Source of the DNA: Lachnospiraceae bacterium
GTDB taxonomy: Bacteria > Bacillota > Clostridia > Lachnospirales > Lachnospiraceae
Direction of reading: 5' to 3'
Length of the DNA: 50,218 nt
NCBI GenBank assembly: GCA_017442585.1
Contig: JAFRZM010000048.1
Span: 1 to 50,218 of the forward strand
Part shown: piece by piece, positions 24,035 through 32,826 of the stretch
How positions within the stretch are numbered: the first letter of the stretch is position 1
Layout of the letters: the number at the start of each line of letters is the position of its first letter
Position numbers and translations under genes: made by a program
The notes under the pieces: generated by a model
Told to the model about the DNA's origin: nothing
Databases searched by the model: none
Seen by the model: only the letters and a program-made list of their open reading frames with translations

Positions 24035-24874
24035 ATGTTTAAACGGAAACTACACCCTTTGCCGACCTTCGTGTATTTCGTGATACTTTTGGTCATGCAG
24101 ATGTGGACATTTAATACGTTTATAATTGTCGCAGGGTACATTGCATCGGTTATATGTATGTGTAATATGCGAGGAATCGAGCGATATTTAAGGAAATTGC
24201 CGCTCGATATTCTTGTCGTGGCAGTTTGCGCGATGATAAATCTCGTAGGCTACCATGACGGCGAGCATATTTTAACTTATATAAATAATAACGCGATAAC
24301 CCTGGAGGCCATAAATTTTGGCGCTCACATGGGCGTATACTTCCTTGCAATGGTCAATGAATGTCTTATATATAAGGAAATCCTTACCGAAGACGAATTC
24401 CTTTATCTATTCGGACGCATTGCACCATCTGCATCTATTATGATATCGCAGGTATTCCGCACGATCCCGGAACTTAAGAACGATTATAAAGAGATTACCA
24501 TGGCAGCAGAAGGCCTTGGAAGCTTTGGGCTTAAGGCAAAGCGTAGAAATGTAAGTACCCTTATAAGTAAGTCTTTGGAGGAGTCAATCGAGCGAGGCGA
24601 GCTTATGGAAGATCGAGGGTACGGACTAGGCAAAAGAACGAGTTACCACAGATTCCGCGCGCGTAAGAGGGATTTCGTCACAGGTACTATAGTAATGGCA
24701 GTTGGCATATCGCTTTTTTATATAGTTGCAAGCGGAAAAATGACAATATATTTCTATCCAAAGTACGAATTTAAGGCATCTTACGTGATTAACGCAGTTG
24801 TGTCGGTATTTTTCTTTATATATGCATTATTCCCTATAATTTTGATAAAAGGAGTGCGCGATGGAGACGATTAA
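24035..24874 (+). CDS. ecfT: ECF transporter transmembrane (T) component
   Basis: 280 residues with several hydrophobic segments (TFVYFVILLVMQMWTFNTFIIVAGYIASVI; two near the C-terminus). The cytoplasmic coupling region has EcfT-like motifs: FRTIPELKNDYKEI, AAEGLGSFG and ERGELMEDRGYGLG. EcfT links the two ATPase units to the substrate-binding S protein. The start is ATG 24035 with GAGGTATAT; the in-frame ATG at 24005 would overlap the previous gene. It overlaps the next gene by 14 bases. Confidence 0.87.
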   Translation: MFKRKLHPLPTFVYFVILLVMQMWTFNTFIIVAGYIASVICMCNMRGIERYLRKLPLDILVVAVCAMINLVGYHDGEHILTYINNNAITLEAINFGAHMGVYFLAMVNECLIYKEILTEDEFLYLFGRIAPSASIMISQVFRTIPELKNDYKEITMAAEGLGSFGLKAKRRNVSTLISKSLEESIERGELMEDRGYGLGKRTSYHRFRARKRDFVTGTIVMAVGISLFYIVASGKMTIYFYPKYEFKASYVINAVVSVFFFIYALFPIILIKGVRDGDD

Positions 24875-26588
24875 ACTAGAAAACTTAACCTTTACCTATG
24901 AAGGCGCAAGCACTCCGACCATAAAGGACATAAGCCTTTCTATAGAAAAGGGTACGATAAATTTAATCCTTGGCAGAAGCGGTTCCGGAAAGACTACGCT
25001 TCTTCGCCAGTTTAAGTCGACGTTAGTGCCAAACGGTAAAAGAGAAGGAATCGTAATCTTCGAAGGAAAGGACTCTAAGAGGATAGACCCTAAAGAAGAA
25101 GTAAGGCGTATCGGGTATGTTCCGCAAAATCCGAATACCGCAATGCTTACGGATAGAGTCTACTCTGACCTTGCTTTCGTGCCGGAAAGTTTAGGACTAA
25201 GCAATAATACGATAAGGCAACAGGTTGCGGAAACGGCGCATTACTTTGAACTTGATGATATCTTTTTAAAGAAGACGAATGAACTTTCCGGTGGTGAGAA
25301 GCAGCTTGTATCCATTGCATCTGCTATGGTTACGCGCCCTTCGGTACTTTTGTTTGATGAGCCGACGGCATCACTTGACCCGGGAATGGCATATAAGTTC
25401 TTTAATCTCATAAAGAAGATAAATGAAGAACTCGGAACAACAATCATTATAACGGAGCAGCGTTCAGAGTATATATTTGAGATGGCGGATAAGATTTTCG
25501 TAATGGATGGCGGAAACCTTATAATTTCAGGCTCTAGGCGAGAAGTAATTAAGCAACTTTCCGCTTTGGAAACGCTCGACGGGGTTAAAAACTTGCTGCC
25601 GACAACCGTAAAACTCTTTTCTAAACTTGGGATTACCCCGGATAAATGCCCTGTAACGATAAAAGACGCAAGGAAGCTACTCGCGGAAACGTATGCAGGG
25701 GCAGGAGCGTCGCCTATGGCGCAAGAAGAGCGAAAGCAGCGAGAGCAGGGGATTTCTACGGACTCCTTAAAGGGCTTTGTACATTCGGAATCTATTGAGT
25801 CGATCCCAGCCGAGTCTAGCACCACCCTCCTCGAGCTTAAATCCGTAGCCGCCCGCTATGAAACAGGCCCTGAGGTTTTAAGAAATGTGGATCTTTCCGT
25901 AAATACCGGTGAGGTTTTCTGCCTATTTGGAGGTAACGGAGCGGGGAAAAGCACGATTTTTAAAACTTTGCTCGGTCAGATGCCTGAAAGAGATGGCGTA
26001 GTTAAATACGAAAACGCGAAAGTAAGGAAACTTCCTACGGGTGCGGGCAATGTGGTATATATCCCGCAGGATCCTCTGACCATGTTTACGGAGATAACCG
26101 TAACGGACGAGATAATGTCCCTTAAAGCATATGGATTGGCGGACGTCACCGAAGAAGAAGCAACAAATACACTTATTAAATACAGATTAAATAATTTTAG
26201 AGACCTTCACCCGTATGATTTATCGGGAGGACAGCGACAATTACTCGCACTTGCCAAGGCATTTTGCCTAAAACCTAAGCTCCTTCTTATGGATGAACCG
26301 ACTAAGGGTATGGATCCGGAGTTTAAGGAAGAGTTACAGGATATTTTGAAAGACTATGTAGCCCAAGGTAACGCTGCTCTTATAGCCACCCACGATGTCG
26401 AATTCTCTGCAAATGTCGCAACAACTTGTGCGCTTCTTTTTGACGGAGAGATAGCGACAACCGCAGAGCCGCATATATTCTTTGGAGAAAACACCTTATA
26501 CAAGACCAAGGCATCGGCTATAGCAAGTGAGCTTTTGCCTGGGGCTATAACGCTCGATGAGGTGTTACAAAGAATCGGGGAAAACTAA
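24861..26588 (+). CDS. ecfA: ECF transporter duplicated ATPase (fused EcfA-EcfA')
   Basis: 575 residues with two complete ABC ATPase domains on one chain. Domain 1 has GRSGSGKTT, LSGGEKQLVSIA and LLFDEPTASLD. Domain 2, from about residue 325, has GGNGAGKST, LSGGQRQLLALA and LLMDEPTKGMD. A Ser/Glu-rich linker of about 60 residues joins them (SPMAQEERKQREQGIST region). Such fusions replace separate EcfA1 and EcfA2 in dedicated or group I-like ECF systems. With EcfT just upstream and an S component just downstream, it powers uptake here. Confidence 0.92.
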   Translation: METIKLENLTFTYEGASTPTIKDISLSIEKGTINLILGRSGSGKTTLLRQFKSTLVPNGKREGIVIFEGKDSKRIDPKEEVRRIGYVPQNPNTAMLTDRVYSDLAFVPESLGLSNNTIRQQVAETAHYFELDDIFLKKTNELSGGEKQLVSIASAMVTRPSVLLFDEPTASLDPGMAYKFFNLIKKINEELGTTIIITEQRSEYIFEMADKIFVMDGGNLIISGSRREVIKQLSALETLDGVKNLLPTTVKLFSKLGITPDKCPVTIKDARKLLAETYAGAGASPMAQEERKQREQGISTDSLKGFVHSESIESIPAESSTTLLELKSVAARYETGPEVLRNVDLSVNTGEVFCLFGGNGAGKSTIFKTLLGQMPERDGVVKYENAKVRKLPTGAGNVVYIPQDPLTMFTEITVTDEIMSLKAYGLADVTEEEATNTLIKYRLNNFRDLHPYDLSGGQRQLLALAKAFCLKPKLLLMDEPTKGMDPEFKEELQDILKDYVAQGNAALIATHDVEFSANVATTCALLFDGEIATTAEPHIFFGENTLYKTKASAIASELLPGAITLDEVLQRIGEN

Positions 26589-26608
26589 TTTAAATCGGAG
26601 ATAAGGAT

Positions 26609-27256
26609 ATGTACTACGCGTTAGGTAGCTTTGTGGCAGTTATGCTGCTTATCTTTTTCTACCACAGGATCTTTCATATAGAAAGAAAGTCGGGCCGCGA
26701 GATGATGCTTCTCGTGGTCTTGATTGCTATGACTACAATTTTGAATATCGCGTCGGTACAGGTAATTCCGTTTCAGTTTGGAACTGCGATGGTTATAATT
26801 ACCGCCGTAGCCTTCGGACCGGAGGCCGGATTTATCGTGGCCACGATGGGGCGCCTTCTTATAAACTTCGTTCAGGGACAAGGCCCTTGGACTCCGTGGG
26901 AGATGTGTGCCTGGGGAGTACTCGGGATCCTTACCGGTATCTTATTTAAAAAAGACAAGCATAATTCACTAAAAAGTGTTATTATATTATCGTTGTGGAC
27001 TTTTGTCAGCGTATTTATACTGTATGGCGGTATAATGAATTTGCATACATACCTCTTCGAGGTGCGTTATACAACAAACGGTGCGCTCATGGACATGCTT
27101 AAAAGTACGTACCTTGCGGGTATTCCGTACGATTTGATGCATGCCACCCGCGCGAGCCTCGCGGTGTTCTTACTTGCCAATACACTGTTAAAGCGCTTAG
27201 ACAGAGTTAAAATAAAGTACGGTTTTTACCGTGTAAAATCAAGGAGGACTTATTAA
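26609..27256 (+). CDS. ECF transporter substrate-binding (S) component
   Basis: 215 residues, about six membrane segments (LGSFVAVMLLIFFYHRIF; MMLLVVLIAMTTILNIASV; AMVIITAVAFGPEAGFIVA; VIILSLWTFVSVFILYGGI). Motifs such as FGPEAGFIVATMGRLLINFVQGQGPWTPWEMCAWG match ECF S proteins of the cobalamin/queuosine-type set in Firmicutes. The substrate is not readable from sequence. The flanking transcobalamin-like genes favour cobalamin or a related corrinoid. No cobalamin riboswitch lies upstream of the operon. The next gene begins immediately after the stop. Confidence 0.85.
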   Translation: MYYALGSFVAVMLLIFFYHRIFHIERKSGREMMLLVVLIAMTTILNIASVQVIPFQFGTAMVIITAVAFGPEAGFIVATMGRLLINFVQGQGPWTPWEMCAWGVLGILTGILFKKDKHNSLKSVIILSLWTFVSVFILYGGIMNLHTYLFEVRYTTNGALMDMLKSTYLAGIPYDLMHATRASLAVFLLANTLLKRLDRVKIKYGFYRVKSRRTY

Positions 27257-28225
27257 ATGAAGAGACGTTTATTATCCTTACTGCTCGTGCTGTCACTCGT
27301 AGTAGCTACAATGATGACACCTGCTAATGCGGCTGCCAAAACCGATGCCGCAGCCACTGCATATGAGGAGACACTTGCTTTCACAAAGAGCAATGTTAAT
27401 CCTGTAGTTGGTTCGGAATGGGATATAATGCTTTTAAAGAAGTCTAATGTAACAGACTGCGGCACTATATTCTGGAAGTATAAAAATTTCCTTGGCTATA
27501 AGATTGGTAACGGATCACTTAACGCTAAGAACATTAAGGTAACAGATGCCGCACGTATGGCACTTACAGTAACAGCACTCGGACTTCCGGCATGGAAGGT
27601 ACCGGGCAAGAACGGTAAGAAGCTTAACCTTCTTATGCCGCTTGCAGATTACAATACAGTAACAGGCGCAGGCATCAATGCAGTTATCTGGGCATTAATA
27701 GCACTTGATACAGGTAACTATGCAATGCCTAATAACCCTGCAAACACAAAGAAGATTACAAAGATTGATTATGTAAACGCTATTTTAAATTCAGAGTTTG
27801 AAGGCGGCGGATTCGGATGGGATCCTGCTTGGGGCGCAGATCCTGACCTTACAGCTATGGCAATCGTTGCACTTTCACCTTATAAGCATTTCAAGAAAGT
27901 TGACGCAGCTATTAACCGCGCACTTGATGTGCTTGCATCTGCACAGCTTGAGGACGGCTCAATTGCTTCTTTCGGAACAGGTAACTCCGATTCAACAGCA
28001 TGGGCAATCATCGCACTTTCAACACTTAAGATCGACGCTGATACAGACGAGAGATTCGTAAAGGGTGAGAATAGCCTTATCGACGGCCTTATGAAGTTCT
28101 ATCTCGGCGAAGGAAAGTTCGAATGGGCAGGCGACGGCTACAATGCATATTCAACAACAGAGAGTTTAGAAGCATTACACAGTTATTTCGCATTTAAAAA
28201 TGGCAAAGCACCATTGTTTAAATAG
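27257..28225 (+). CDS. Exported alpha/alpha-toroid protein (prenyltransferase-like or transcobalamin N-domain-like)
   Basis: 322 residues. The signal peptide is clear (RRLLSLLLVLSLVVATMMTP, cleavage near ANAAA). The mature part repeats a helix-pair pattern, for example GINAVIWALIALDTGNYAM, DPDLTAMAIVALSPYKHF, NSDSTAWAIIALSTLKID and YSTTESLEALHSYF. These are alpha6/alpha6-barrel repeats as in squalene/prenyltransferase-like proteins and the N-terminal barrel of intrinsic factor and transcobalamin. There is no catalytic Asp-rich motif of a terpene cyclase, so binding, not catalysis, is likely. With the DUF4430 protein at the head of the operon it would supply the other half of a B12 binder. Confidence 0.8.
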   Translation: MKRRLLSLLLVLSLVVATMMTPANAAAKTDAAATAYEETLAFTKSNVNPVVGSEWDIMLLKKSNVTDCGTIFWKYKNFLGYKIGNGSLNAKNIKVTDAARMALTVTALGLPAWKVPGKNGKKLNLLMPLADYNTVTGAGINAVIWALIALDTGNYAMPNNPANTKKITKIDYVNAILNSEFEGGGFGWDPAWGADPDLTAMAIVALSPYKHFKKVDAAINRALDVLASAQLEDGSIASFGTGNSDSTAWAIIALSTLKIDADTDERFVKGENSLIDGLMKFYLGEGKFEWAGDGYNAYSTTESLEALHSYFAFKNGKAPLFK

Positions 28226-28295
28226 GTAAAATATCTTACAATAGAATAAAGACTTAAACTTTAAGAGTGTAGAAAATACATTTTGAGGTGACGAT

Positions 28296-29102
28296 ATGGC
28301 AATTAACGAGAAATATCAAAAATTGGTTGACTATATTAAAGGCTGCGGAAAGGTTGCCGTAGCTTTTTCCGGAGGTGTAGATTCTACACTCCTTTTGTAT
28401 GCAGCCAGAGAAGCGCTTGGCGATAATGTATTGGCGGTCAGCGTTGCAAGTGACTTCGTTCCGAAGTGGGAATCAAAAGAAGCGCAGGATTATTGCATGA
28501 GCCTTCGCGTTGATTATAAGATTAATAACGTTTCGATGGATAATATCGAAGGATTCAAAGAGAATCCTAAGAACCGCTGCTATATGTGCAAGAAAGCGAT
28601 TTTCACAAGCATACTTAATGTTGCCAAAGAAAACGGCATAGATACCGTAATCGAAGGCTCCTGTCTTGACGATTTAAAGGACTATCGTCCGGGAATGCAG
28701 GCATTAAAGGATCTTAAGATTAAAAGCCCATTCCTTGAAATCGGCCTCGGTAAAGTCGATATCCGCCTTATATCCAACGAATTAAATCTTCCGACAGCGT
28801 TAAAATCTTCCAACGCCTGCCTTGCGACACGAATCGCATACGGAGAAGAGATAACTAGGGCAAAGTTAAACATGGTAAGTGACGCGGAAGATTTCCTTCG
28901 CGCGAAGGGATATACGACGCTTAGAGTTCGCATGCATAATGGTCTTGCCCGTATTGAAGTGCCGGTGGATAGATTCGACGAGATTCTTAAAATAAGAGAA
29001 GAAATAGCCGATAAATTTAAAGAGATCGGTTTTACCTATATAACGCTTGATATTATGGGATTCAGATCCGGATCAATGAATGAAGCGATCAAAGGAGAGT
29101 AA
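28296..29102 (+). CDS. larE: LarE-like ATP-dependent sulfur transferase
   Basis: 268 residues. An N-terminal PP-loop, AFSGGVDSTLLLY, activates a carboxylate with ATP. LarE makes the thio groups of the nickel-pincer cofactor of lactate racemase. Three Cys in the pattern RCYMCK (about 96, 99) and NACLATR (about 177) match the LarE subgroup thought to hold a [4Fe-4S] cluster, as opposed to sacrificing a single Cys. The later motif MGFRSGSMNE is also LarE-like. No larA, larB or larC is in the window. The beta-CASP hydrolase gene follows after 3 bases. Confidence 0.9.
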   Translation: MAINEKYQKLVDYIKGCGKVAVAFSGGVDSTLLLYAAREALGDNVLAVSVASDFVPKWESKEAQDYCMSLRVDYKINNVSMDNIEGFKENPKNRCYMCKKAIFTSILNVAKENGIDTVIEGSCLDDLKDYRPGMQALKDLKIKSPFLEIGLGKVDIRLISNELNLPTALKSSNACLATRIAYGEEITRAKLNMVSDAEDFLRAKGYTTLRVRMHNGLARIEVPVDRFDEILKIREEIADKFKEIGFTYITLDIMGFRSGSMNEAIKGE

Positions 29103-29105
29103 CGA

Positions 29106-30707
29106 ATGAGAATACAATTTCTTGGAGCAGCAAGAGAGGTTACGGGAAGCTGCCATTATGTGACATTTAATGATAAGCACTTCCTTGTGGACTGCGGAAT
29201 GGAGCAGGGTGCCGACCAGTACATGAGTCAGGAGTTACCGGTTAACGCGGCGGTTATCGACTACGTATTTGTAACGCACGCACATATCGACCATTCGGGA
29301 CTTTTACCTCTCCTTTATAACCACGGATTCAGAGGTAAAATCTATGCGACCAAGGCTACGACGGAGCTTTGTAACATCATGCTTAAAGACTCCGCTCACA
29401 TTCAGGAATTTGAAGCAGAGTGGCGTAACCGTAAGGGTAAGAGAGTCGGAAAAGAAGAAGTTAAGCCATTATATGATATAAATGATGCCCAGGGCGTAAT
29501 GAATCATTTCGTTCCGTGCCCTTACCACGTTGAGATAGAAGTAGATGACGGATTGAAGATCAGATTCGTAGATGCCGGACATTTACTTGGTTCATCCTCC
29601 ATAGAAGTATGGGTCACAGAAGGCGACGAAACAAGAAAGATAGTATTCTCGGGAGATATCGGTAACGGTAGCAAGCCTTTAATCAAGGACCCTGAGTACT
29701 TGGAAGATGCAGATTACGTAGTTATGGAATCGACATATGGTAACCGTAACCACGAGGCATCGCCTGATTTCGCAAAGGCATTGGCAGAGATTATAAATAG
29801 GACCTTTACCAAGGGCGGAAACCTTGTAATCCCTGCTTTCTCCGTAGGACGTACACAGGAACTTCTCTACTTTATGCGTAAGATAAAAGAAGAGAATCTC
29901 CTTCCGGTTTATAAAGATTTTGAAGTATACATCGATAGCCCTCTCGCTGTTGAAGCAACGAATATCTTCCATGAAAATGAGCAGGATTGCTTCGGCGAAG
30001 AGGCGCTCGAATTAATAAAGAAGGGCATAAACCCTATTAAGTTTGACGGACTTAAGACTGCGGTATCATCCGATGAATCGAAGATGATTAACTTTAACAA
30101 CACTCCAAAGGTTATCATCTCTGCGTCAGGTATGTGCGATGCCGGTCGTATCCGTCACCACTTAAAGCATAATTTGTGGCGCAAGGAGTCAACGATACTT
30201 TTCGTAGGATTCCAGGTTCCGGGAACGCTTGGACACGCGCTTTTAATGGATAACGTAAAGGAAGTTAAGCTTTTTGGCGAAACAGTAGTCGTTGAAGCCG
30301 ATATCGAGAACTTACACGGATTCTCCGGGCATGCAGACCTCGATCACTTAACAGCTTGGATTAAGGCATTCAAGAAGAAACCGCAGAAGGTATTTATAGT
30401 TCACGGTGAAGAAAGCGTAGCGGTAGGTTTTGGCGGATATCTTCGTGACGAGCATGGCTTCTCGACATATGTACCGTATAGCGGCGACGCATTCGATCTT
30501 GTTACCGGTATGCAGGTTGCCGAAGGTTCACATGAGCCTCAGGCCAAGAAGATCAAGAAGAAAGCTCCGAATACGGAGTTTGACAGACTTGTTATCGCAG
30601 GTGAGAGACTTATGGCAGTTATTCAAAAATGCAAAGGCATGGCCAATAAAGACCTTGCCAAGCTTTCGAGCCAGATCAGTTCACTTTGTGATAAGTGGGA
30701 TAGATAA
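29106..30707 (+). CDS. Metallo-beta-lactamase/beta-CASP RNA-processing hydrolase
   Basis: 533 residues. The MBL zinc motif is THAHIDHSG; AGHLLGSSS and FSGDIGN follow. The beta-CASP insert and closing motifs are present (PAFSVGRTQELLYFM, SASGMCDAGRIRHHL, HGFSGHADLDHL, VHGEE). Such proteins are RNA endo- or exonucleases of the CPSF73/YsgA type. The C-terminal ~70 residues, Lys-rich then helical (QAKKIKKKAPNTEFDRLV), are an extra tail of unknown role. It appears co-transcribed with larE, and a strong terminator ends the unit. Confidence 0.92.
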   Translation: MRIQFLGAAREVTGSCHYVTFNDKHFLVDCGMEQGADQYMSQELPVNAAVIDYVFVTHAHIDHSGLLPLLYNHGFRGKIYATKATTELCNIMLKDSAHIQEFEAEWRNRKGKRVGKEEVKPLYDINDAQGVMNHFVPCPYHVEIEVDDGLKIRFVDAGHLLGSSSIEVWVTEGDETRKIVFSGDIGNGSKPLIKDPEYLEDADYVVMESTYGNRNHEASPDFAKALAEIINRTFTKGGNLVIPAFSVGRTQELLYFMRKIKEENLLPVYKDFEVYIDSPLAVEATNIFHENEQDCFGEEALELIKKGINPIKFDGLKTAVSSDESKMINFNNTPKVIISASGMCDAGRIRHHLKHNLWRKESTILFVGFQVPGTLGHALLMDNVKEVKLFGETVVVEADIENLHGFSGHADLDHLTAWIKAFKKKPQKVFIVHGEESVAVGFGGYLRDEHGFSTYVPYSGDAFDLVTGMQVAEGSHEPQAKKIKKKAPNTEFDRLVIAGERLMAVIQKCKGMANKDLAKLSSQISSLCDKWDR

Positions 30708-30710
30708 AGA

Positions 30711-30758
30711 ATCGAGTAGGAGGAATTTCTAACTTGTGAGAAATTCCTCCTACTCGAT
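30711..30758. terminator. 20-bp perfect hairpin terminator, shared by convergent genes
   Basis: ATCGAGTAGGAGGAATTTCT (30711-30730) is followed after an 8-base loop by its exact complement (30739-30758). It ends the beta-CASP gene on the plus strand and probably the precursor gene at 30803-30904 on the minus strand, where ATTCTTTA follows. Confidence 0.85.
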
Positions 30759-30802
30759 TATAAATCTTTAAGTATTAGTTCTATAGAATCATATGTACTA
30801 TT

Positions 30803-30904
30803 TTAGAAAGAAGTGCATTTTATGACGATAGCACAGCTTATATTGCATACCATACAATTATCAACGGAAACTATCTCGTTTTCAATTAATGTGATAAATG
30901 CCAT
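30803..30904 (-). CDS. Candidate Cys-rich RiPP precursor peptide (locus 3, minus strand)
   Basis: A 33-residue peptide starting at 30904 with a perfect AGGAGG ten bases upstream; a possible promoter TTACAA-N17-AATACT precedes it. The N-terminal half (MAFITLIENEIVSVDN) is leader-like. The C-terminal half carries four Cys, CMVCNISCAIVIKC, and ends TSF. Its end (IKC plus a short tail) matches the locus 1 candidate, and the maturases of these two loci are homologous, which supports both as substrates. It is divergent from the regulator at 31018, unusual for a precursor. No other Cys-bearing short frame with a ribosome binding site was found near the maturase. Confidence 0.65.
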   Translation of the reverse strand: MAFITLIENEIVSVDNCMVCNISCAIVIKCTSF

Positions 30905-31017
30905 TATAAAATACCTCCTTAAAAACCTATGCATATGGTTAGTATTCATTAATGATGTTATAATTGTAAATAAGGTATAAGAATAATACTATATCATTTT
31001 AGTAGCCAGGAGATGTT
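30905..31017. promoter_or_regulatory. Divergent promoter region of locus 3 precursor and regulator
   Basis: The 113 bases serve the minus-strand precursor and the plus-strand regulator. They contain TTATAAT near 30958 on the plus strand and CATATGGTTAGTATTCAT at 30932-30949. A closely similar sequence recurs before the maturase at 33128-33144. AGGAG lies before the regulator start. Confidence 0.45.
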
Positions 31018-32826
31018 ATGGATTACATAAGTAAACAGATAGAAAGGTTGATAGATTCAGCTAAGCATAATGAGTGGTTTAGCGAAAGAAAGCTTGCGTC
31101 AGGCATTTGTACACATGGAATGCTGAGCAAAATCAAAAAGGGTGCTGCGATTAAAGATCCACGGTTTTTAACGATATTAATGCAACGTCTCGGAAAATCT
31201 GCTAATAAGTTGGAGCTTATAGTTTCAAAAAGTGCTCTGCAAATAATGGAAGACCAGATTTTATTTGATAGATATATCGATGAAGATGATATTGATAATG
31301 CTGTTTTAATGTTAGAGTCTTATCGAAAGATTGCTGAGCAGCGATTGGCAACAAATATAGAAAAGATGTATTACTGGCGTAATGATGCAATGTTAAAGCA
31401 TTATTGTTTGAAGGACTATAAAGGTGCGTTAGAGTCAATAACAAGAGCAATCGAGGAAACTGCTGCAGAGGCATTAGAAATAGATATTAATCAGCGTATC
31501 TTATCATCAATTGAGCTCGAGAACTTTTTGGAATTATGGTACTTGAAAAGCGTTATTTTACATGAAGCAAGGAACGCAAGTGAGATAGACAGACTTGCAG
31601 AGCGGATTCTGATGATAGAACAATATGTTGTCACGCATATCACTGATGAAGAAGAAGTAGTATCGATTATGTCAAAATATATTTGGCTTAAGGCTCAAAT
31701 AAATCTATATCTTGGAAAAAACGAAATAGCGGTGAAAGAGTGTGTTGATATTTTGAAGAAAATGCAGAGATATGCATTTCTTCAGATGTTGCCGGGAATT
31801 CTTGAAATAATAGTCGAATATGGTAAGGATTATATGGATAGTGGTGAGTATGATATTTATACTAATTATTTCAATGCAATAAACTTTCTGCTTAATGATA
31901 GTGGTATGAGTGGTTATAAATGGCAATCATTCTTAATAAGAAAAGATCGTACTATATATCATTGTGATTCGAGTTTTATCTCAAACCAACGCCATTTTTT
32001 GGATATCTCCCAAGAAGAAGTTGCAGAAAGAGCCGGTATTAGTATCGAGTCCGTGTCGCGCATAGAAACAGGAAGGACATCTCCTACCGGCTTTAATTGT
32101 GCAATGATAATGAATGCTTTGGGAATTGATGCAGAGAAATATAATACAATAATGCAAACAGCTGATTTCGAACTTGTCGAAGAGATGTGGTCCGTTTGTG
32201 TAGAGGGGTTTGCAGATAATTATATTAGGGGAGAGGAAATCTTAAAAAAACTAAAGAGGGATATAAACATAGACTGTATAAGTAATCAGGCAATGATAAT
32301 GTATCTTGAAAATGCCATTTCATTACATAATGGCACGAGTGATTTTGCGAAAGAAATCGGTAAAGCAAAAGAATTATTATCTCATACATACAATATAGAT
32401 GCGGATTCATCATATCGAGTGCCGTTATTGTATGAGTTTGAATTATTGCTTACGATAGCGATAAGAAGCCGAATAATTGGTGATATAGAAGAAGTCAGAA
32501 GAATATATGGTTCGGTAATAGAACGATGCGAAAATGATTGCGTTGATTTAAACTTGAGACAAAGAATTTATGGTGTGGCATTGTTTAAAAATGCATATAT
32601 TATACGGGATTTTAATGGCTTAAAAAAAGCCATTAGGTATGAAGTTGCTAATCGCAGCTATCATTGGGCGGGTACTGTATTATGCGGAATATCATGTGAA
32701 TTATACAGTATAGACAGAGAAAAAGCCAGAAGAATGTGTGAGCATTCATACTGGCTTTCAAAGTTAGCAAATAATAATAATTATGCAGATGATATTAGAA
32801 AACTTATAAAAGAATACTATCAGTGA
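31018..32826 (+). CDS. Double-HTH, TPR-like transcriptional regulator (locus 3)
   Basis: 602 residues with two HTH units. HTH1 is about 5-55 (SERKLASGICTHGMLSKIKKG, then LMQRLGKSANKLELIVSKS). HTH2 is about 320-375 (QRHFLDISQEEVAERAGIS, ESVSRIETGRTSPTGFN). Each is followed by a long all-helical region of TPR type. The plan equals that of the regulator at 14415, and HTH1 here most resembles HTH2 there, including the QRLG-x-S turn. CCAGGAGATGTT precedes the ATG. A convergent exported-peptide gene overlaps its last 23 bases. It probably controls the locus 3 genes in response to a peptide, by analogy with Rgg and PlcR. Confidence 0.85.
   Translation: MDYISKQIERLIDSAKHNEWFSERKLASGICTHGMLSKIKKGAAIKDPRFLTILMQRLGKSANKLELIVSKSALQIMEDQILFDRYIDEDDIDNAVLMLESYRKIAEQRLATNIEKMYYWRNDAMLKHYCLKDYKGALESITRAIEETAAEALEIDINQRILSSIELENFLELWYLKSVILHEARNASEIDRLAERILMIEQYVVTHITDEEEVVSIMSKYIWLKAQINLYLGKNEIAVKECVDILKKMQRYAFLQMLPGILEIIVEYGKDYMDSGEYDIYTNYFNAINFLLNDSGMSGYKWQSFLIRKDRTIYHCDSSFISNQRHFLDISQEEVAERAGISIESVSRIETGRTSPTGFNCAMIMNALGIDAEKYNTIMQTADFELVEEMWSVCVEGFADNYIRGEEILKKLKRDINIDCISNQAMIMYLENAISLHNGTSDFAKEIGKAKELLSHTYNIDADSSYRVPLLYEFELLLTIAIRSRIIGDIEEVRRIYGSVIERCENDCVDLNLRQRIYGVALFKNAYIIRDFNGLKKAIRYEVANRSYHWAGTVLCGISCELYSIDREKARRMCEHSYWLSKLANNNNYADDIRKLIKEYYQ

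Noticed and set aside
27257-28225. Terpene cyclase function
   Set aside because: The fold is similar, but the protein is exported and the DxDD or QW-type catalytic motifs were not seen.
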